From Vicia villosa (Eukaryota; Streptophyta; Magnoliopsida; Fabales; Fabaceae): DNA of 64,000 bases. Under the pieces are notes generated by a model. It was not told the DNA's origin and ran no database searches. It was given only the letters and a program-made list of their open reading frames with translations. Numbering within the stretch: position 1 is the first letter of the stretch; each line of letters begins with the position of its first letter. The stretch lies in assembly GCF_029867415.1 (NCBI RefSeq), contig NC_081185.1, positions 45,826,766 through 45,890,765 of the forward strand, given 5' to 3'. Shown in pieces: positions 19,911 to 34,694 of the stretch. Position numbers and translations under genes: made by a program.

Positions 19911-22900
19911 TAGAACATTTCCGTCCTCGGAAATATCCCAAACGCAAACAAACCTGGATATGCTCTCGCATCCTACTAGCCAACTATCAAGCCCCGGAAG
20001 CAACGAAACAATCAGCACCAACAAAGAATCACTCTAGCTAAAAGTCAAACAACCAAAACACAACAACGACAACGAGATGCAATGCCCATACAATGCACTC
20101 ATCGACTAACACCAAAACACAAGAAATAATCAAGACACAGACAACAACCCGGTCGCACAACATCCAAATAACCATGCCAAGACATAGCAGTCAATCATGT
20201 AACCAAAACATCTGGTGGTCTTATAATTCCTACCACATCCACTGTCCACAATTTGAACTCTAACAATTCATACACATATGAACCGCATCATTTCACGCTT
20301 CCGATGCGCACTCTGATTTCCCACAACAAACAGATTTACCAATTACATATCCAACTTCCAACTCCTTCTAGTATTCACCAGAAACTCATTGTTCTCTCTT
20401 AACATACTCAACCTCTTAATCTGTCGTGTCAGCTCGCACACCAGACAAAAGTCTTTGTATTATCCAATCAAAGGCAAAAAGCTAATCCAAACACATCCTT
20501 GTTTCTCAACATAAGCCCTCATAGATCCTTAAGTGACCAAATCGCCCTCTCAGTCTGACCATCCGTTTGAGGATGATACGCCAAACTCAAACGCAACTTC
20601 GTACCCAAAGTACTTTGAGAACCTTCTCAAAATTTCCGAAATAAACCTCGGATCTCAATCCGAACAATACTTTTCGAAACACCATGCAAACAAACAAACC
20701 AGCAAACAATTTTATCAACATACCACTCGCCAGTACTTCCATCGGTTAATCCATTATTATTGAAATAACGTGAGCAGATTTCGTCAATATATCCACAATG
20801 ACCCAAATCGCCTCACAATTACTCGACGTCCTCGGCAAACCAGAAACAAAATCCATAGAAATGCTATTCACTTCTACTCAGGAATGGATAACAGTTACAT
20901 GAAACCAGACGACTCCTGACAAGTCAAACACAAATAAACAAATCCCTTCATATCCTTCTTCATTACCTTGCCACTAAAAATGACCTTCTCAAATCTTGAT
21001 ACATCTTAGCAGCATCAGGATGAAAACTCAAATCACCACGACACACCTCATCCAAAGTCCTCTTTTCAAATCCGAACATTAGGAACACAAACTTGATCAT
21101 GACATCCCATGACATTGTTCTTATCAATCTGAAGATCACCATATTTATCTTTGACTAATAAATGTCATCTTATCAACCCATTCAAATCCGATTCCTGACC
21201 TTTTCTAATTCTCATCAAGAATACCATAAGTAAGCTTTCACATATAAAGCTCAACACTTGAAGAAGTCGCTTTACAAACCCAACTCAAATCCCACAACTG
21301 TTTCAAATATCACAATACTTGAATCATCGACATAGACGTATGCAATGGTTTCTCATATTCAACTCGTTCTGATCAAACAAATACTTCAAACTCTTGTAGT
21401 CACTTACAGACACAAGTCTCGATCCGAATAATTAGTGCCTTCAAATTTCCCAAACACAAATAACAACTTCCAACTCTAAATCTTGTGACAGATAAATCCT
21501 TTCAAAAATCTTTACTTGCATAAAAGCATAAACCTCCACTTACCCCTTGAACATTCACTTCACTCAACCAAAAAATCACATAAGGAAACTTTGCAAACAA
21601 CTTCTTCTTCCCAACACGGACAAAACAATTCTCAAGTACTTAGCATGACCATCTTCACACTGATGATACCCATACCTCAAATCAAACTTGCAAAACAAAC
21701 AAGCTCAAACCAACTTGATCCATCAAAATATCAATCCTCGAAAGTGGATACTTTTCCTTAATTGTCACTTTTCTCAATTGTCTAGAATCGACACAAAGCC
21801 TCATAGAACCTTCCTTCTTAACCAACAAAAAACACATGCACCCTACGGCGACACACTTGAACGAACAAACCTCTTCTCAAGAAAATCCTTAAGTTGACTA
21901 CTCAACTCTTTCAACTCAGAAGTTGGCATCCGATACGGAACCCTCGACACAACAATAGTTCTAGGAACTAAATCCGTCAAAATAGAACTCCCAGACGAAA
22001 TTCCCCTTTTTCTACGACGAATCACTTAAACCTTCAAGAAACACCTATACAAATGCACAACTATCCGCAATTCCAACAATCGCTCTGTCTCAAGAACATC
22101 CAAAGTCGTCGACAACATAAACAACATCGTACCACCTTGCACCGACTCATTCACTTCCAATATTATCAAACTAGCCAGATAAGCCTATCACGTCCAATAC
22201 GATCCCGTCTACTATCAGCAAGAGATTAAGGGTGATCAAGTCCTCAATTTGTCAATAGGTAGCCGACAATCATAATAGAGTATAAACTATCAGTACCGAC
22301 ATTAATAATATTCTCGTCCAACTTTTGCTCATAGCACAGAAGCACTATGATTCCATGATTCACAAATCTCCCAAGATTATCTGAACCAGCTAACACCGAT
22401 GTCCGGTAGCTACGTACCAAAACACTTCTAACAATATCTCAAAACAAAATACCTGAGATCCTACTCATCTCTTCATACTCCTAATTCTCACTCGAGTTCC
22501 AAAACGTTTCCAACAACGTCAATAACTCCTACAACAAAGTCTACCACAATACTTTCCTTAATCATTGATCCAACAACGACACTTCACACAAGGTTACTCA
22601 AACAACAACTTCATAGTCCATCAGTAGCATTAGAGCATCACAAAACTCTAAATTCCATTCCTTAGAAATAACCAAAATCTACTCCGAGACACTCCAACTT
22701 GATTAACAACCAAGGTCTTAAGTCTAAGTTGCCTTCACTTCAGAAAACAACAAATTCCAACAACACTAGTACTGCTGCCCTCAGTAGCATACTAACATCT
22801 TGCAACTGAAACATATCCGAGAAGCATATCTTCTCCCCCACATAGCTTCAAACCACTCCTGCACACAACCGGCTAGAGGCACAATAAGTACTGACAGTGC

Positions 22901-22967
22901 TCCACACACTTATCACGTACTGAGGAATTAAACAACATTAGACAACACTGGTCGGACAGACCAACCT

Positions 22968-22979
22968 GCTCTGATACCA
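22968..22979 (-). other. Primer binding site, array unit 1
   Basis: The minus strand reads TGGTATCAGAGC, four bases from the LTR edge at 22984. Intact. Confidence 0.9.
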
Positions 22980-23169
22980 CTAATGTAACACCCCAATTCT
23001 ACCCAAAGCATTTAGGCAAGAAAATATCAGAGTATTAAAACTTCATACAACACGATTAGGATGTTACACTAAGTAACCAAACGAACACTTAGAAAACAAA
23101 CGGACATCAGCGATGCCAAAAGCATACAACTCCTGCCAATAAAACTATACATAACACACGGAAGATATG

Positions 23170-23172
<3 letters not shown>

Positions 23173-23218
<46 letters not shown>
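23173..23218. repeat. (AT)n microsatellite, array LTR 2
   Basis: About 46 bp, uninterrupted, at the fixed LTR position. Confidence 0.95.
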
Positions 23219-23222
<4 letters not shown>

Positions 23223-24740
23223 AGTTCTCACTCTCAAAGAGGAGTTTTCCTAAATAAAGCGTTTACTATACACATCAGCACATCATCACATATACATATT
23301 CAAAAGAGTCATATACAAATAAATAACAATAGACTCCCGACTCCCCGGTGTTACGTATCAGAGCAACCGACAAGACCAACTGGAGAACTACCTCTTCCAA
23401 AGACTCCTGAAGCGGCTAATCTGTAGGATGCCACTCAAGCATCAAATCAGCAGAAGGGTGAGAATATAATTTATAATGAAAAGCATGACAAATATAGTAA
23501 TGCCAACAAGTATCATCAAGAATCATACAACAAAGTAATCCACTCATTTAACCACAATCGATATATAAGTAATGCGACACATGAATGATAACATAAATTA
23601 TAAAGACAGACAATGATGAAAGAGACTCGACTATGCATATGCATGTGGTACCAAATCCAGAGTAAACTCCTCGTTGTCATTATGACTAATACACCTTACC
23701 GAGCATTATGCTGGGACTTTATTCCACTCAGGAAGCCCGCAGGCTGTCGTCACCGAGCATGTAGCTCCCACTGATGACCTCTTGCCACTCAGGCTAATAT
23801 ACAGTTACCGAGCATTAAGCTCCTACTGGTAACCAATGCCCGCAGGCCACCTGTTAATAGCATTCCGCCATTAACGTATTGAAATGTTATGCTGTGCAAA
23901 TACATGACTCTATTACATGACAACAACATCATCAACAATATAACACGGTCACATACTCACGTTACACCGTTTATATTCTATCCAAAAGGATACATCACCA
24001 ATTAATAACATCGTTATCAATTATATCACACCATAGTTACCACATAGGCATTAATAAGCACACAACACACATTCACCGTAAAAACATACTGGCCACATCG
24101 GCATAGATGAACGTATAACACACTTATACACATCAAGTTAATATTGGCCATCGGCCCACAACTTCATCAATACATCATCAACAAGTTGTAATAACAACAA
24201 CTACTTGCCATAAGGCCACACATCATGTTAACAACAAACAACCAAACATCGTCACATATCAAGTATGAACATTCATTAATACATAACACATACGAACATG
24301 ATTTCATGTTAATCCACACCCCAACAACAATTGCAACCAAGTACTATGATTATTCACCAATCATATTGCGCATCTAAATAATTATGTGTTTTCATCAACA
24401 ACACCTCATAACCAATTAATCACAAGCTAACCAAGCCTATACTATCATATAGAACATCCAACTAGCTTCCTAACGCTTCGAACGGCGTATAAAACGGAGT
24501 TACGGATCAAAAGTTACAAGGTTTCAAAGTTTGGATAATTGAACATACTACACAGTTCATCACTTGATCCTAATAAAAATAATAGGGGACCACATCCTAT
24601 GAATCATTTAATTAGATAATAGTATAGTTCATTGCGTTAGCTTTCCAACGCTTTGAACGGCGAGAAAATCAGAGTTACGGTTCAGGAGTTACGAAGTTTC
24701 GAAGTTTTGGAAAAACAGAAAATGCTGTTGGCCGCTTGAG

Positions 24741-24815
24741 CTCCGCTCAGCGGACCCTGCCAGAAGCGAGCCAAAGAAAACTCCGCTCAGCGGACCCCCC
24801 TCCGCTCAGCGGACC
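24741..24815. repeat. TCCGCTCAGCGGA cluster, array LTR 2
   Basis: Three copies with the same spacing as in LTR 1. Confidence 0.95.
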
Positions 24816-25630
24816 TGCGAAAACCCAGAAAAAACCAGCATGAACCAGAACTGTTCTAACCCTCTTATACCCACCAAAACCACTCCAGAACATCATTATA
24901 ACACCAATACAACACATACAAACCATAGAAACAACCTAACATCAAACTTTTCATGGTTGATTCATCAATATTTCTCAAAACCTAACTTTTTCTCCAACTT
25001 CAATCAAGCCATGGAAATGGAAAACAAACATGATCAATCACCATAACACAACAAGGATATGATTCTATACAAAATACCAACCAAGACATGTTTGAATCTT
25101 GCTATATCATGAAAACATCACAATTTCTTACAAAACAAGAGAAATGGAAAATATGGAAAGGATGAAGAAGATGAACAAGAACAAAAACAAGAACAAGACT
25201 ATAAGAATCATACATCCAAGATAAATTAGATTCACCCCCTTACCTTGGTTTGATTCTTCATCTTCTCCAAAATCCCCTTCTTCACTTTCTCTCCATCTTT
25301 GCTCTTCTTCTTTCTCTCTTCCCTTTCTTTCTCTTCTTTTTCTTTCCACTTTTTTTTCCTTTTTCACAAATATCTCTTTCTTATAAAGAAAATATCTACC
25401 CCGCGGAAATGACCAAAATGCCCCTACGCTCAAATATCGTTCAAACGCCCCCAAAACGCGGAATATTACCTTAATAATATTTCTAGTACCAAAAATATGA
25501 AAACCTTCAATTAAATATTAGTCCGCCATCCCGAACTAATACCGACTGAAACGACTCCAAAAACGGTAAAATTCCAATAAACGTCACAAACGTCCAAATC
25601 AAGCATATACTTATTTTTCCGGGCGTTACA

Positions 25631-28600
25631 ACTCTCCCCCACTTAGAACATTTTCGTCCTCGGAAATATCCCAAACGCAAACAAACCTGGATACGCTCTC
25701 GCATCCTACTAACCAACTATCAAGCCCCGGAAGCAACGACACAATCAGCACCAACAAAGAATCACTCTAGCTAAAAGTCAAACAACCAAAACACAACAAC
25801 GACAACGAGATGCAATGCCCATACAATGCACTCATCGACTAACACCAAAACACAAGAAATAATCAAGACACAGACAACAACCCGGTCGCACAACATCCAA
25901 ATAACCATGCCAAGACATAGCAGTCAATCATGTAACCAAAACATCTGGTGGTCTTATAATTCGTACCACATCCACTGTCCACAATTTGAACTCTAACAAT
26001 TCATACACATACGAACCTCACCATTTCACGCTTCCGATGCGCACTCTGATTTCCCACAACAAACAGATTTACCAATTACATATCCAACTTCCAACTCCTT
26101 CTAGTATTCACCAGAAACTCATTCTTCTCTCTTAACATACTCAACCTCTTAATCTGTCGTGTCAGCTCGCACACCAGACAAAAGTCTTTGTATTATCCAA
26201 TCAAAGGCAAAAAGCTAATCCAAACACATCCTTGTTTCTCAACATAAGCCCTCATAGATCCTTAAGTGACCAAATCGCCCTCTCAGTCTGACCATCCGTT
26301 TGAGGATGATACGCCAAACTCAAACGCAACTTCGTACCCAAAGTACTTTGAGAACCTTCTCAAAATTTCCGAAATAAACCTCGGATCTCAATCCGAACAA
26401 TACTTTTCGAAACACCATGCAAACAAACAAACCAACAAACAATTTTATCAACATACCACTCGCCAGTACTTCCATCGGTTAATCCATTATTATTGAAATA
26501 ACGTGAGCAGATTTCGTCAATATATCCACAATGACCCAAATCGCCTCACAATTACTCGACGTCCTCGGAAAACCAGAAACAAAATCCATAGAAATGCTAT
26601 TCACTTCTACTCAGGAATGGACAACAGTTACATGAAACCAGACGACTCCTGACAAGTCAAACACAAATAAACAAATCCCTTCATATCCTTCTTCATTACC
26701 TTGCCACTAAAAATGACCTTCTCAAATCTTGATACATCTTAGCAGCATCAGGATGAAAACTCAAATCACCACGACACACCTCATCCAAAGTCCTCTTTTC
26801 AAATCCGAACATTAGGAACACAAACTTGATCATGACATCCCATGACATTGTTCTTATCAATCTGAAGATCACCATATTTATCTTTGACTAATAAATGTCA
26901 TCTTATCAACCCATTCAAATCCGACTCCTGACCTTTTCTAATTCTCATCAAGAATACCTTAAGTAAGCTTCAACATATAAAGCTCAACACTTGAAGAAGT
27001 CGCTTTACAAACCCAACTCAAATCCCACAACTGTTTCAAATATCACAATACTCGAATCATCGACATAGACGTATGCAATGGTTTCTCATATTCAACTCGT
27101 TATGATCAAACAAATACTTCAAACTCTTGTAGTCACTTACACACACAAGTCTCGATCCGAATAATTAGTGCCTTCAAATTTCCCAAACACAAATAACAAC
27201 TGCCAACTCTAAATCTTGTGACAGATAAATCCTTTCAAAAATCTTAACTTGCATAAAAGCATAAACCTCCACTTACCCCTTGAACATTCACTTCACTCAA
27301 CCAAAAAATCACATAAGGAAACTTTGCAAACAACTTCTTCTTCCCAACACGGACAAAACAATTCTCTAGTACTTAGCATGACCATCTTCACACTGATGAT
27401 ACCCATACCTCAAATCAAACTTGCAAAACAAACAAGCTCAAACCAACTTGATCCATCAAAATATCAATCCTCGAAAGTGGATACTTTTCCTTAATTGTCA
27501 CTTTTCTCAATTGTCTAGAATCGACAAAAGCCTCATAGAACCTTCCTTCTTAACCAACAAAAAACACATGCACCCTACGGCGACACACTTGAACGAAAAA
27601 ACCTCTTCTCAAGAAAATCCTTAAGTTGACTCCTCAACTCTTTCAACTCAGAAGTTGGCATCCGATACGGAACCCTCGACACAACAATAGTTCTAGGAAC
27701 TAAATCCGTCAAAATAGAACTCCCAGACGAAATTCCCCTTTTTCTACGACGAATCACTTAAACCTTCAAGAAACACCTATACAAATGCACAACTATCCGC
27801 AATTCCAACAATCGCTCTTTCTCAAGAACATCCAAAGTCGTCGACAACATAAACAACATCGTACCACCTTGCACCGACTCATTCACTTCCAATATTATCA
27901 AACTAGCCAGATAAGCCTATCACGTCCAATACGATCCCGTCTACTATCAACAAGAGATTAAGGGTGATCAAGTACTCAATTTGTCAATAGGTAGCCGACA
28001 ATCATAATAGAGTATAAACTATCAGTACCAACATTAATAATATTCTCTTCCAACTTTTGCTCATAGCACAGAAGCACTATGATTCCATGATTCACAAATC
28101 TCCCTAGATTATCTGAACCAGCTAACACCGATGTTCGGTAGCTACGTACCAAAACACTTCTAACAATATCTCAAAACAAAATACCTGAGATCCTACTCAT
28201 CTCTTCATACTCCTAATTCTCACTCGAGTTCCAAAACGTTTCCAACAACGTCAATAACTCCTACAACAAAGTCTACCACAATACTTTCCTTAATCATTGA
28301 TCCAACAACGACACTTCATACAAGGCTACTCAAACAACAACTTCATAGTCCATCAGTAGCATTAGAGCATCACAAAACTCTAAATTCCATTCCTTAGAAA
28401 TAACCAAAATCTACTCCGAGACACACCAACTTGATTAACAACCAAAGTCTTAAGTCCAAGTTGCCTTCACTTCAGAAAACAACAAATTCCAACAACACTA
28501 GTACTGCTGCCCTCAGTAGCATACTAACATCTTGCAACTGAAACATATCCGAGAAGCATATCTTCTCCCCCACATAGCTTCAAACCACTCCTACACACAA

Positions 28601-28715
28601 CCGGCTAGAGGCACAATAAGTACTGACAGTGCTCCACACACTTATCACGTACTGAGGAATTAAACAACATTAGACAACACTGGCCGGACAGACCAACCTG
28701 CTCTGATACGACTAA
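25631..28715 (-). pseudogene. Array interior 2 (degenerate Tekay-like pol)
   Basis: 3085 bp, collinear with interior 1, including the PPT at 25631-25643 and the RT N-terminal frame at 27575-27757 (minus). The same deletions and stops are present, showing copying of an already dead interior. It has private changes, such as a one-base loss in the CGACAAAAGCC string near 27522. It shares the variant CGAACCTCACCATTT with interior 3 but not with 1 or 4. Confidence 0.85.
28700..28711 (-). other. Primer binding site, array unit 2 (one mismatch)
   Basis: The minus strand reads TCGTATCAGAGC; the second base differs from the TGGTATCAGAGC of the other units. Confidence 0.85.
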
Positions 28716-28901
28716 TGTAACACCCCAATTCTACCCAAAGCATTTAGGCAATAAAATATCAGAGTATTAAAATTTCATACAACACGATTAGGATGTTACA
28801 CTAAGTAACCAAACGAACACTTAGAAAACAAATGGACATCAGCGATGCCAAAAGCATACAACACCTGCCAATAAAACTATACATAACACACGGAAGATAT
28901 G

Positions 28902-28904
<3 letters not shown>

Positions 28905-28948
<44 letters not shown>
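28905..28948. repeat. (AT)n microsatellite, array LTR 3
   Basis: About 44 bp, the shortest of the array tracts. Confidence 0.95.
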
Positions 28949-28952
<4 letters not shown>

Positions 28953-30470
28953 AGTTCTCACTCTCAAAGAGGAGTTTTCCAAAATAAAGCGTTTACTATA
29001 CACATCAGCACATCATCACATATACATATTCAAAAGAGTCATATACAAATAAATAACAACAGACTCCCGACTCCCCGGTGTTACGTATCAGAGCAACCGA
29101 CAAGACCAACTGGAGAACTACCTCTTCTAAAGACTCCCAAGACGGCTAATCTGCAGGATGCCACTCAAGCATCAAATCAGCAGAAGGGTGAGAATATAAT
29201 TTATAATGAAAAGCATGACAAATATAGTAATGCCAACAAGTATCATCAAGAATCATACAACAAAGTAATCCACTCATTTAACCACAATCGATATATAAGT
29301 AATGCGACACATGAATGATAACATAAATTATAAAGACAGACAATGATGAATGAGACTCGACTATGCATATGCATGTGGTACCAAATCCGGAGTAAACTCC
29401 TCCTTGTCATTATGACAAATACACCTTACCGAGCATTATGCTGGGACTTTATTCCACTCAGGAAGCCCGCAGGCTGTCGTCACCGAGCATGTAGCTCCCA
29501 CTGATGACCTCTTGCCACTCAGGCTAATATACCGTTACCGAGCATTAAGCTCCTACTGGTAACCAATGCCCGCAGGCCACCTGTTAATAGCATTCCGCCA
29601 TTAACGTATTGAAATGTTATGCTGTGCAAATACATGACTCTATTACATGACAACAACATCATCAACAATATAACACGGTCACATACTCACGTTACACCGT
29701 TTATATTCTATCCAAAAGGATACATCACCAATTAATAACATCGTTATCAATTATATCACACCATAGTTACCACATAGGCATTAATAAGCACACAGCACAC
29801 ATTCACCGTCAAAACATACTGGCCACATCGGCATAGATGAACGTATAACACACTTATACACATCAAGTTAATATTGGCCATCGGCCCACAACTTCATCAA
29901 TACATCATCAACAAGTTGTAATAACAACAACTACTTGCCATAAGGCCACACATCATGTTAACAACAAACAACCAAACATCGCCACATATCAAGTATGAAC
30001 ATTCATTAATACATAACACATACGAACATGATTTCATGTTAATCCACACCCCAACAACAATTGCAACCAAGTACTATGATTATTCACCAATCATATTGTG
30101 CATATAAATAATTATGTGTTTTCATCAACAACACCTCATAACCAATTAATCACAAGCTAACCAAGCCTATACTATCATATAGAACATCCAACTAGCTTCC
30201 TAACGCTTCGAACGGCGTATAAAACGGAGTTACGGATCAAAAGTTACAAGGTTTCAAAGTTTGGATAATTGAACATACTACACAGTTCATCACTTGATCC
30301 TAATAAAAATAATAGGGGACCACATCCTATGAATCATTTAATTAGATAATAGTATAGTTCATTGCGTTAGCTTTACAACGCTTTGAACGGCGACAAAATC
30401 GGAGTTACGGTTCAGGAGTTACGAAGTTTCGAAGTTTTGGAAAAACAAAAAATGTTGTTGGCCGCTTGAC

Positions 30471-30544
30471 CTCCGCTCAGCGGACCCTGCCAGAAGCGAG
30501 CCAAAGAAAACTCCGCTCAGCGGACCCCCCTCCGCTCAGCGGAC
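30471..30544. repeat. TCCGCTCAGCGGA cluster, array LTR 3
   Basis: Three copies with conserved spacing. Confidence 0.95.
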
Positions 30545-31359
30545 CTGCGAAAACCCAGAAAAAACCAGCCTGAACCCGAACTGTTCTAACCCTCTTATAC
30601 CCACCAAAACCACTCCAAAACATCATTATAACACCAACACAACACATACAAACCATAGAAACAACCTAACATCAAACTTTTCATGGTTGATTCATCAACA
30701 TTTCTCAAAACCTAACTTTTTCTCCAACTTCAATCAAGCCATGGAAATGGAAAACAAACATGATCAATCACCATAACACAACAAGGATATGATTCTATAC
30801 AAAATACCAACCAAGACATGTTTGAATCTTGCTATATCATGAAAACATCACAATTTCTTACAAAACAAGAGAAATGGAAAATATGGAAAGGATGAAGAAG
30901 ATGAACAAGAACAAAAACAAGAACAAGACTATAAGAATCATACATCCAAGATAAATTAGATTCACCCCCTTACCTTGGTTTGATTCTTCATCTTCTCCAA
31001 AATCCCCTTCTTCACTTTCTCTCCATCTTTGCTCTTCTTCTTTCTCTCTTCCTTTTCTTTCTCTTCTTTTTCTTTCCACTTTTTTTCCTTTTTCACAAAT
31101 ATCTCTTTCTTATAAAGAAAATATCTACCCCGCAGAAATGACCAAAATGCCCCTACGCTCAAATATCGTTCAAACGCCCCCAAAACGCGGAATATTACCA
31201 TAACAATATTTCTAGTACCAAAAATATGAAAACCTTCAATTAAATATTAGTCCGCCATCCCGAACTAATACCAACTGAAACGAATCCAAAAACGGTAAAA
31301 TTCCAATAAACGTCACAAACGTCCAAATCAAGCATATACTTATTTTTCCGGGCCTTACA

Positions 31360-34300
31360 ACTCTCCCCCACTTAGAACATTTTCGTCCTCGGAAATATCC
31401 CAAACGCAAACAAACCTGGATACGCTCTCGCATCCTACTAACCAACTATCAAGCCCCGGAAGCAACGACACAATCAGTACCAACAAAGAATCACTCTAGC
31501 TAAAAGTCAAACAACCAAAACACAACAACGACAACGAGATGCAATGCCCATACAATGCACTCATCGACTAACACCAAAACACAAGAAATAATCAAGACAC
31601 AGACAACAACCCGGTCGCACAACATCCAAATAACCATGCCAAGACATAGCAGTCAATCATGTAAACAAAACATCTGGTGGTCTTATAATTCCTACCACAT
31701 CCACTGTCCACAATTTGAACTCTAACAATTAATACACATACGAACCTCACCATTTCACGCTTCCGATGCGCACTCTGATTTCCCACAACAAACAGATTTA
31801 CCAATTACATATCCAACTTCCAACTCCTTCTAGTATTCACCAGAAACTCATTGTTCTCTCTTAACATACTCAACCTCTTAATCTGTCGTGTCAGCTCGCA
31901 CACCAGACAAAAGTCTTTGTATTATCCAATCAAAGGCAAAAAGCTAATCCAAACACATCCTTGTTTCTCAACATAAGCCCTCATAGATCCTTAAGTGACC
32001 AAATCGCCCTCTCAGTCTGACCATCCGTTTGAGGATGATACGCCAAACTCAAACGCAACTTCGTACCCAAAGTACTTTGAGAACCTTCTCAAAATTTCCG
32101 AAATAAACCTCGGATCTCAATCCGAACAATACTTTTCGAAACACCATGCAAACAAACAAACCAACAAACAATTTTATCAACATACCACTCGCCAGTACTT
32201 CCATCGGTTAATCCATTATTATTGAAATAACGTGAGCAGATTTCGTCAATATATCCACAATGACCCAAATCGCCTCACAATTACTCGACGTCCTCAGCAA
32301 ACCAGAAACAAAATCCATAGAAATGCTTTTCACTTCTACTCAAGAATGGATAACAGTTACATGAAACCAGACGACTCCTGACAAGTCAAACACAAATAAA
32401 CAAATCCCTTCATATCCTTCTTCATTACCTTGCCACTAAAAATGACCTTCTCAAATCTTGATACATCTTAGCAGCATCAGGATGAAAACTCAAATCACCA
32501 CGACACACCTCATCCAAAGTCCTCTTTTCAAATCCGAACATTAGGAACACAAACTTGATCATGACATCCCATGACATTGTTCTTATCAATCCGAATATTA
32601 CCATATTTATCTTTGACTAATAAATGTCATCTTATCAACCCATTCAAATCCGATTCCTAACCTTTTCTAATTCTCATCAAGAATACCATAAGTAAGCTTT
32701 CACATATAAAGCTCAACACTTGAAGAAGTCGCTTTACAAACCCAACTCAAATCCCACAACTGTTTCAAATATCACAATACTCGAATCATCGACATAGACG
32801 TATGCAATGGTTTCTCATATTCAACTAGTTCTGATCAAACAAATACTTCAAACTCTTGTAGTCACTTACAAACACAAGTCTCGATCCGAATAATTAGTGC
32901 CTTCAAATTTCCCAAACACAAATAACAACTGCCAACTCTAAATCTTGTGACAGATAAATCCTTTCAAAAATCTTAACTTGCATAAAAGCATAAACCTCCA
33001 CTTACCCCTTGAACATTCACTTCACTCAACCAAAAACTCACATTGGGAAACTTTGCAAACAACTTCTTCTTCCCAACACGGACAAAACAATTCTCAAGTA
33101 CTTAGCATGACCATCTTCACACTGATGATACCTATACCTCAAATCAAACTTGCAAAACAAACAAGCTCAAACCAACTTGATCCATCAAAATATCAATCCT
33201 AGAAAGTGGATACTTTTCCTTAATTGTCACTTTTCTCAATTGTCTAGAATCGACACAAAGCCTTATAGAACCTTCCTTCTTAACCAACAAAAAACACATG
33301 CACCCTACGGCGACACACTTGAACGAACAAACCTCTTCTCCAGAAAATCCTTAAGTTGACTCCTCAACTCTTTCAACTCAGAATTTGGCATCCGATACGG
33401 AACCCTCGACACAGCAATAGTTCTAGGAACTAAATCCGTCAAAATAGAACTCCCAGACAAAATTCCCCTTTTTCTACGACGAATCACTTAAACCTTCAAG
33501 AAACACCTATACAAATGCACAACTATCCGCAATTCCAACAATCGCTCTTTCTCAAGAACATCCAAAGTCGTCGACAACATAAACAACATCGTACCATCTT
33601 GCACCGACTCATTCACTTCCAATATTATCAAACTAGCCAGATAAGCCTATCACGTCCAATACGATCCCGTCTACTATTAACAAGAGATTAAGGGTGATCA
33701 AGTCCTCAATTTGTCAATAGGTAGCCGACAATCATAATAGAGTATAAACTATCAGTACCAACATTAATAATATTCTCTTCCAACTTTTGCTCATAGCACA
33801 GAAGCACTATGATTCCATGATTCATAAATCTCCCAAGATTATCTGAACCAGCTAACACCGATGTCCGGTAGCTACGTACCAAAACACTTCTAACAATATC
33901 TCAAAACAAAATACCTGAGATCCTACTCATCTCTTCATACTCCTAATTCTCACTCGAGTTCCAAAACGTTTCCAACAACGTCAATAACTCCTACAACAAA
34001 GTCTACCACAATACTTTCCTTAATCATTGATCCAACAACGACACTTCACACAAGGCTACTCAAACAACAACTTCATAGTCCATCAGTAGCATTAGAGCAT
34101 CACAAAACTCTAAATTCCATTCCTTAGAAATAACCAAAATCTACTCCGAGACACACCAACTTGATTAACAACCAAAGTCTTAAGTCCAAGTTGCCTTCAC
34201 TTCAGAAAACAACAAATTCCAGCAACACTAGTACTGCTGCCCTCAGTAGCATACTAACATCTTGCAACTGAAACATATCCGAGAAGCATATCTTCTCCCC

Positions 34301-34445
34301 CACATAGCTTCAAACCACACCTGCACACAACCGGCTAGAGGCACAATAAGTACTGACAGTGCTCCACACACTTATCACGTACTGAGGAATTAAACAACAT
34401 TAGACAACACTGGCCGGACAGACCAACCTGCTCTGATACCACTAA
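31360..34445 (-). pseudogene. Array interior 3 (degenerate Tekay-like pol)
   Basis: 3086 bp, collinear with interiors 1 and 2, with the PPT at 31360-31372 and the RT N-terminal frame at 33305-33487 (minus). The same two large deletions are present. Apparent ORFs such as 31995-32225 (plus) recur in every unit but lie antisense to integrase and are not genes. Confidence 0.85.
34430..34441 (-). other. Primer binding site, array unit 3
   Basis: Perfect TGGTATCAGAGC on the minus strand beside the LTR edge at 34446. Confidence 0.9.
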
Positions 34446-34631
34446 TGTAACACCCCAATTCTACCCAAAGCATTTAGGCAAGAAAATATCAGAGTATTAA
34501 AATTTCACACAACACGATTAGGATGTTACACAAAGTAACCAAACGAACACTTAGAAAACAAACGGACATCAGCGATGCCAAAAGCATGCAACACCTGCCA
34601 ATAAAACTATACATAACACACGGAAGATATG

Positions 34632-34633
<2 letters not shown>

Positions 34634-34690
<57 letters not shown>
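34634..34690. repeat. (AT)n microsatellite, array LTR 4
   Basis: About 57 bp, uninterrupted. Confidence 0.95.

Positions 34691-34694
<4 letters not shown>

Larger units (their letters stand above)
19898..22983 (-). pseudogene. Array interior 1 (degenerate Tekay-like pol)
   Basis: 3086 bp between PPT and PBS. On the minus strand the RT N-terminus is readable at 21843-22025: PYRMPTSELKEL, then [17 protein letters not shown], as in chromovirus RT. Beyond a stop, RLCVDSRQL and the degenerate FDLRYGYHQ follow to the left. Integrase traces include LRLSLAYHPQTDGQTERA near 20510-20600. Gag and most of protease are absent, and stops and frameshifts occur in every domain. Unlike element I it lacks about 210 bp after GACACAGACAACAACCC (near 20138) and about 110 bp near 21546. 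It cannot supply its own proteins; any mobility would have depended on helpers. Confidence 0.85.
22984..25630 (-). repeat. Array LTR 2
   Basis: 2647 bp, the same termini, shared by the interiors on both sides. AT tract at 23173-23218 and palindrome cluster at 24741-24815. It shares variants with LTR 1 (CATCAATATTTCTC, CTTCCCTTTC) against LTRs 3 and 4. Confidence 0.9.
28716..31359 (-). repeat. Array LTR 3
   Basis: 2644 bp. The border reads GGCCTTACA instead of GGCGTTACA, a point change at the LTR start. AT tract at 28905-28948, palindrome cluster at 30471-30544. Groups with LTR 4 by CATCAACATTTCTC and CTTCCTTTTC. Confidence 0.9.

Noticed and set aside
20533..20763. Repeated plus frame MTKSPSQSDHPFEDD in all array units
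   Set aside because: Antisense to the integrase remnant (AYHPQTDGQTER on the minus strand). Conservation reflects recent duplication of the units.
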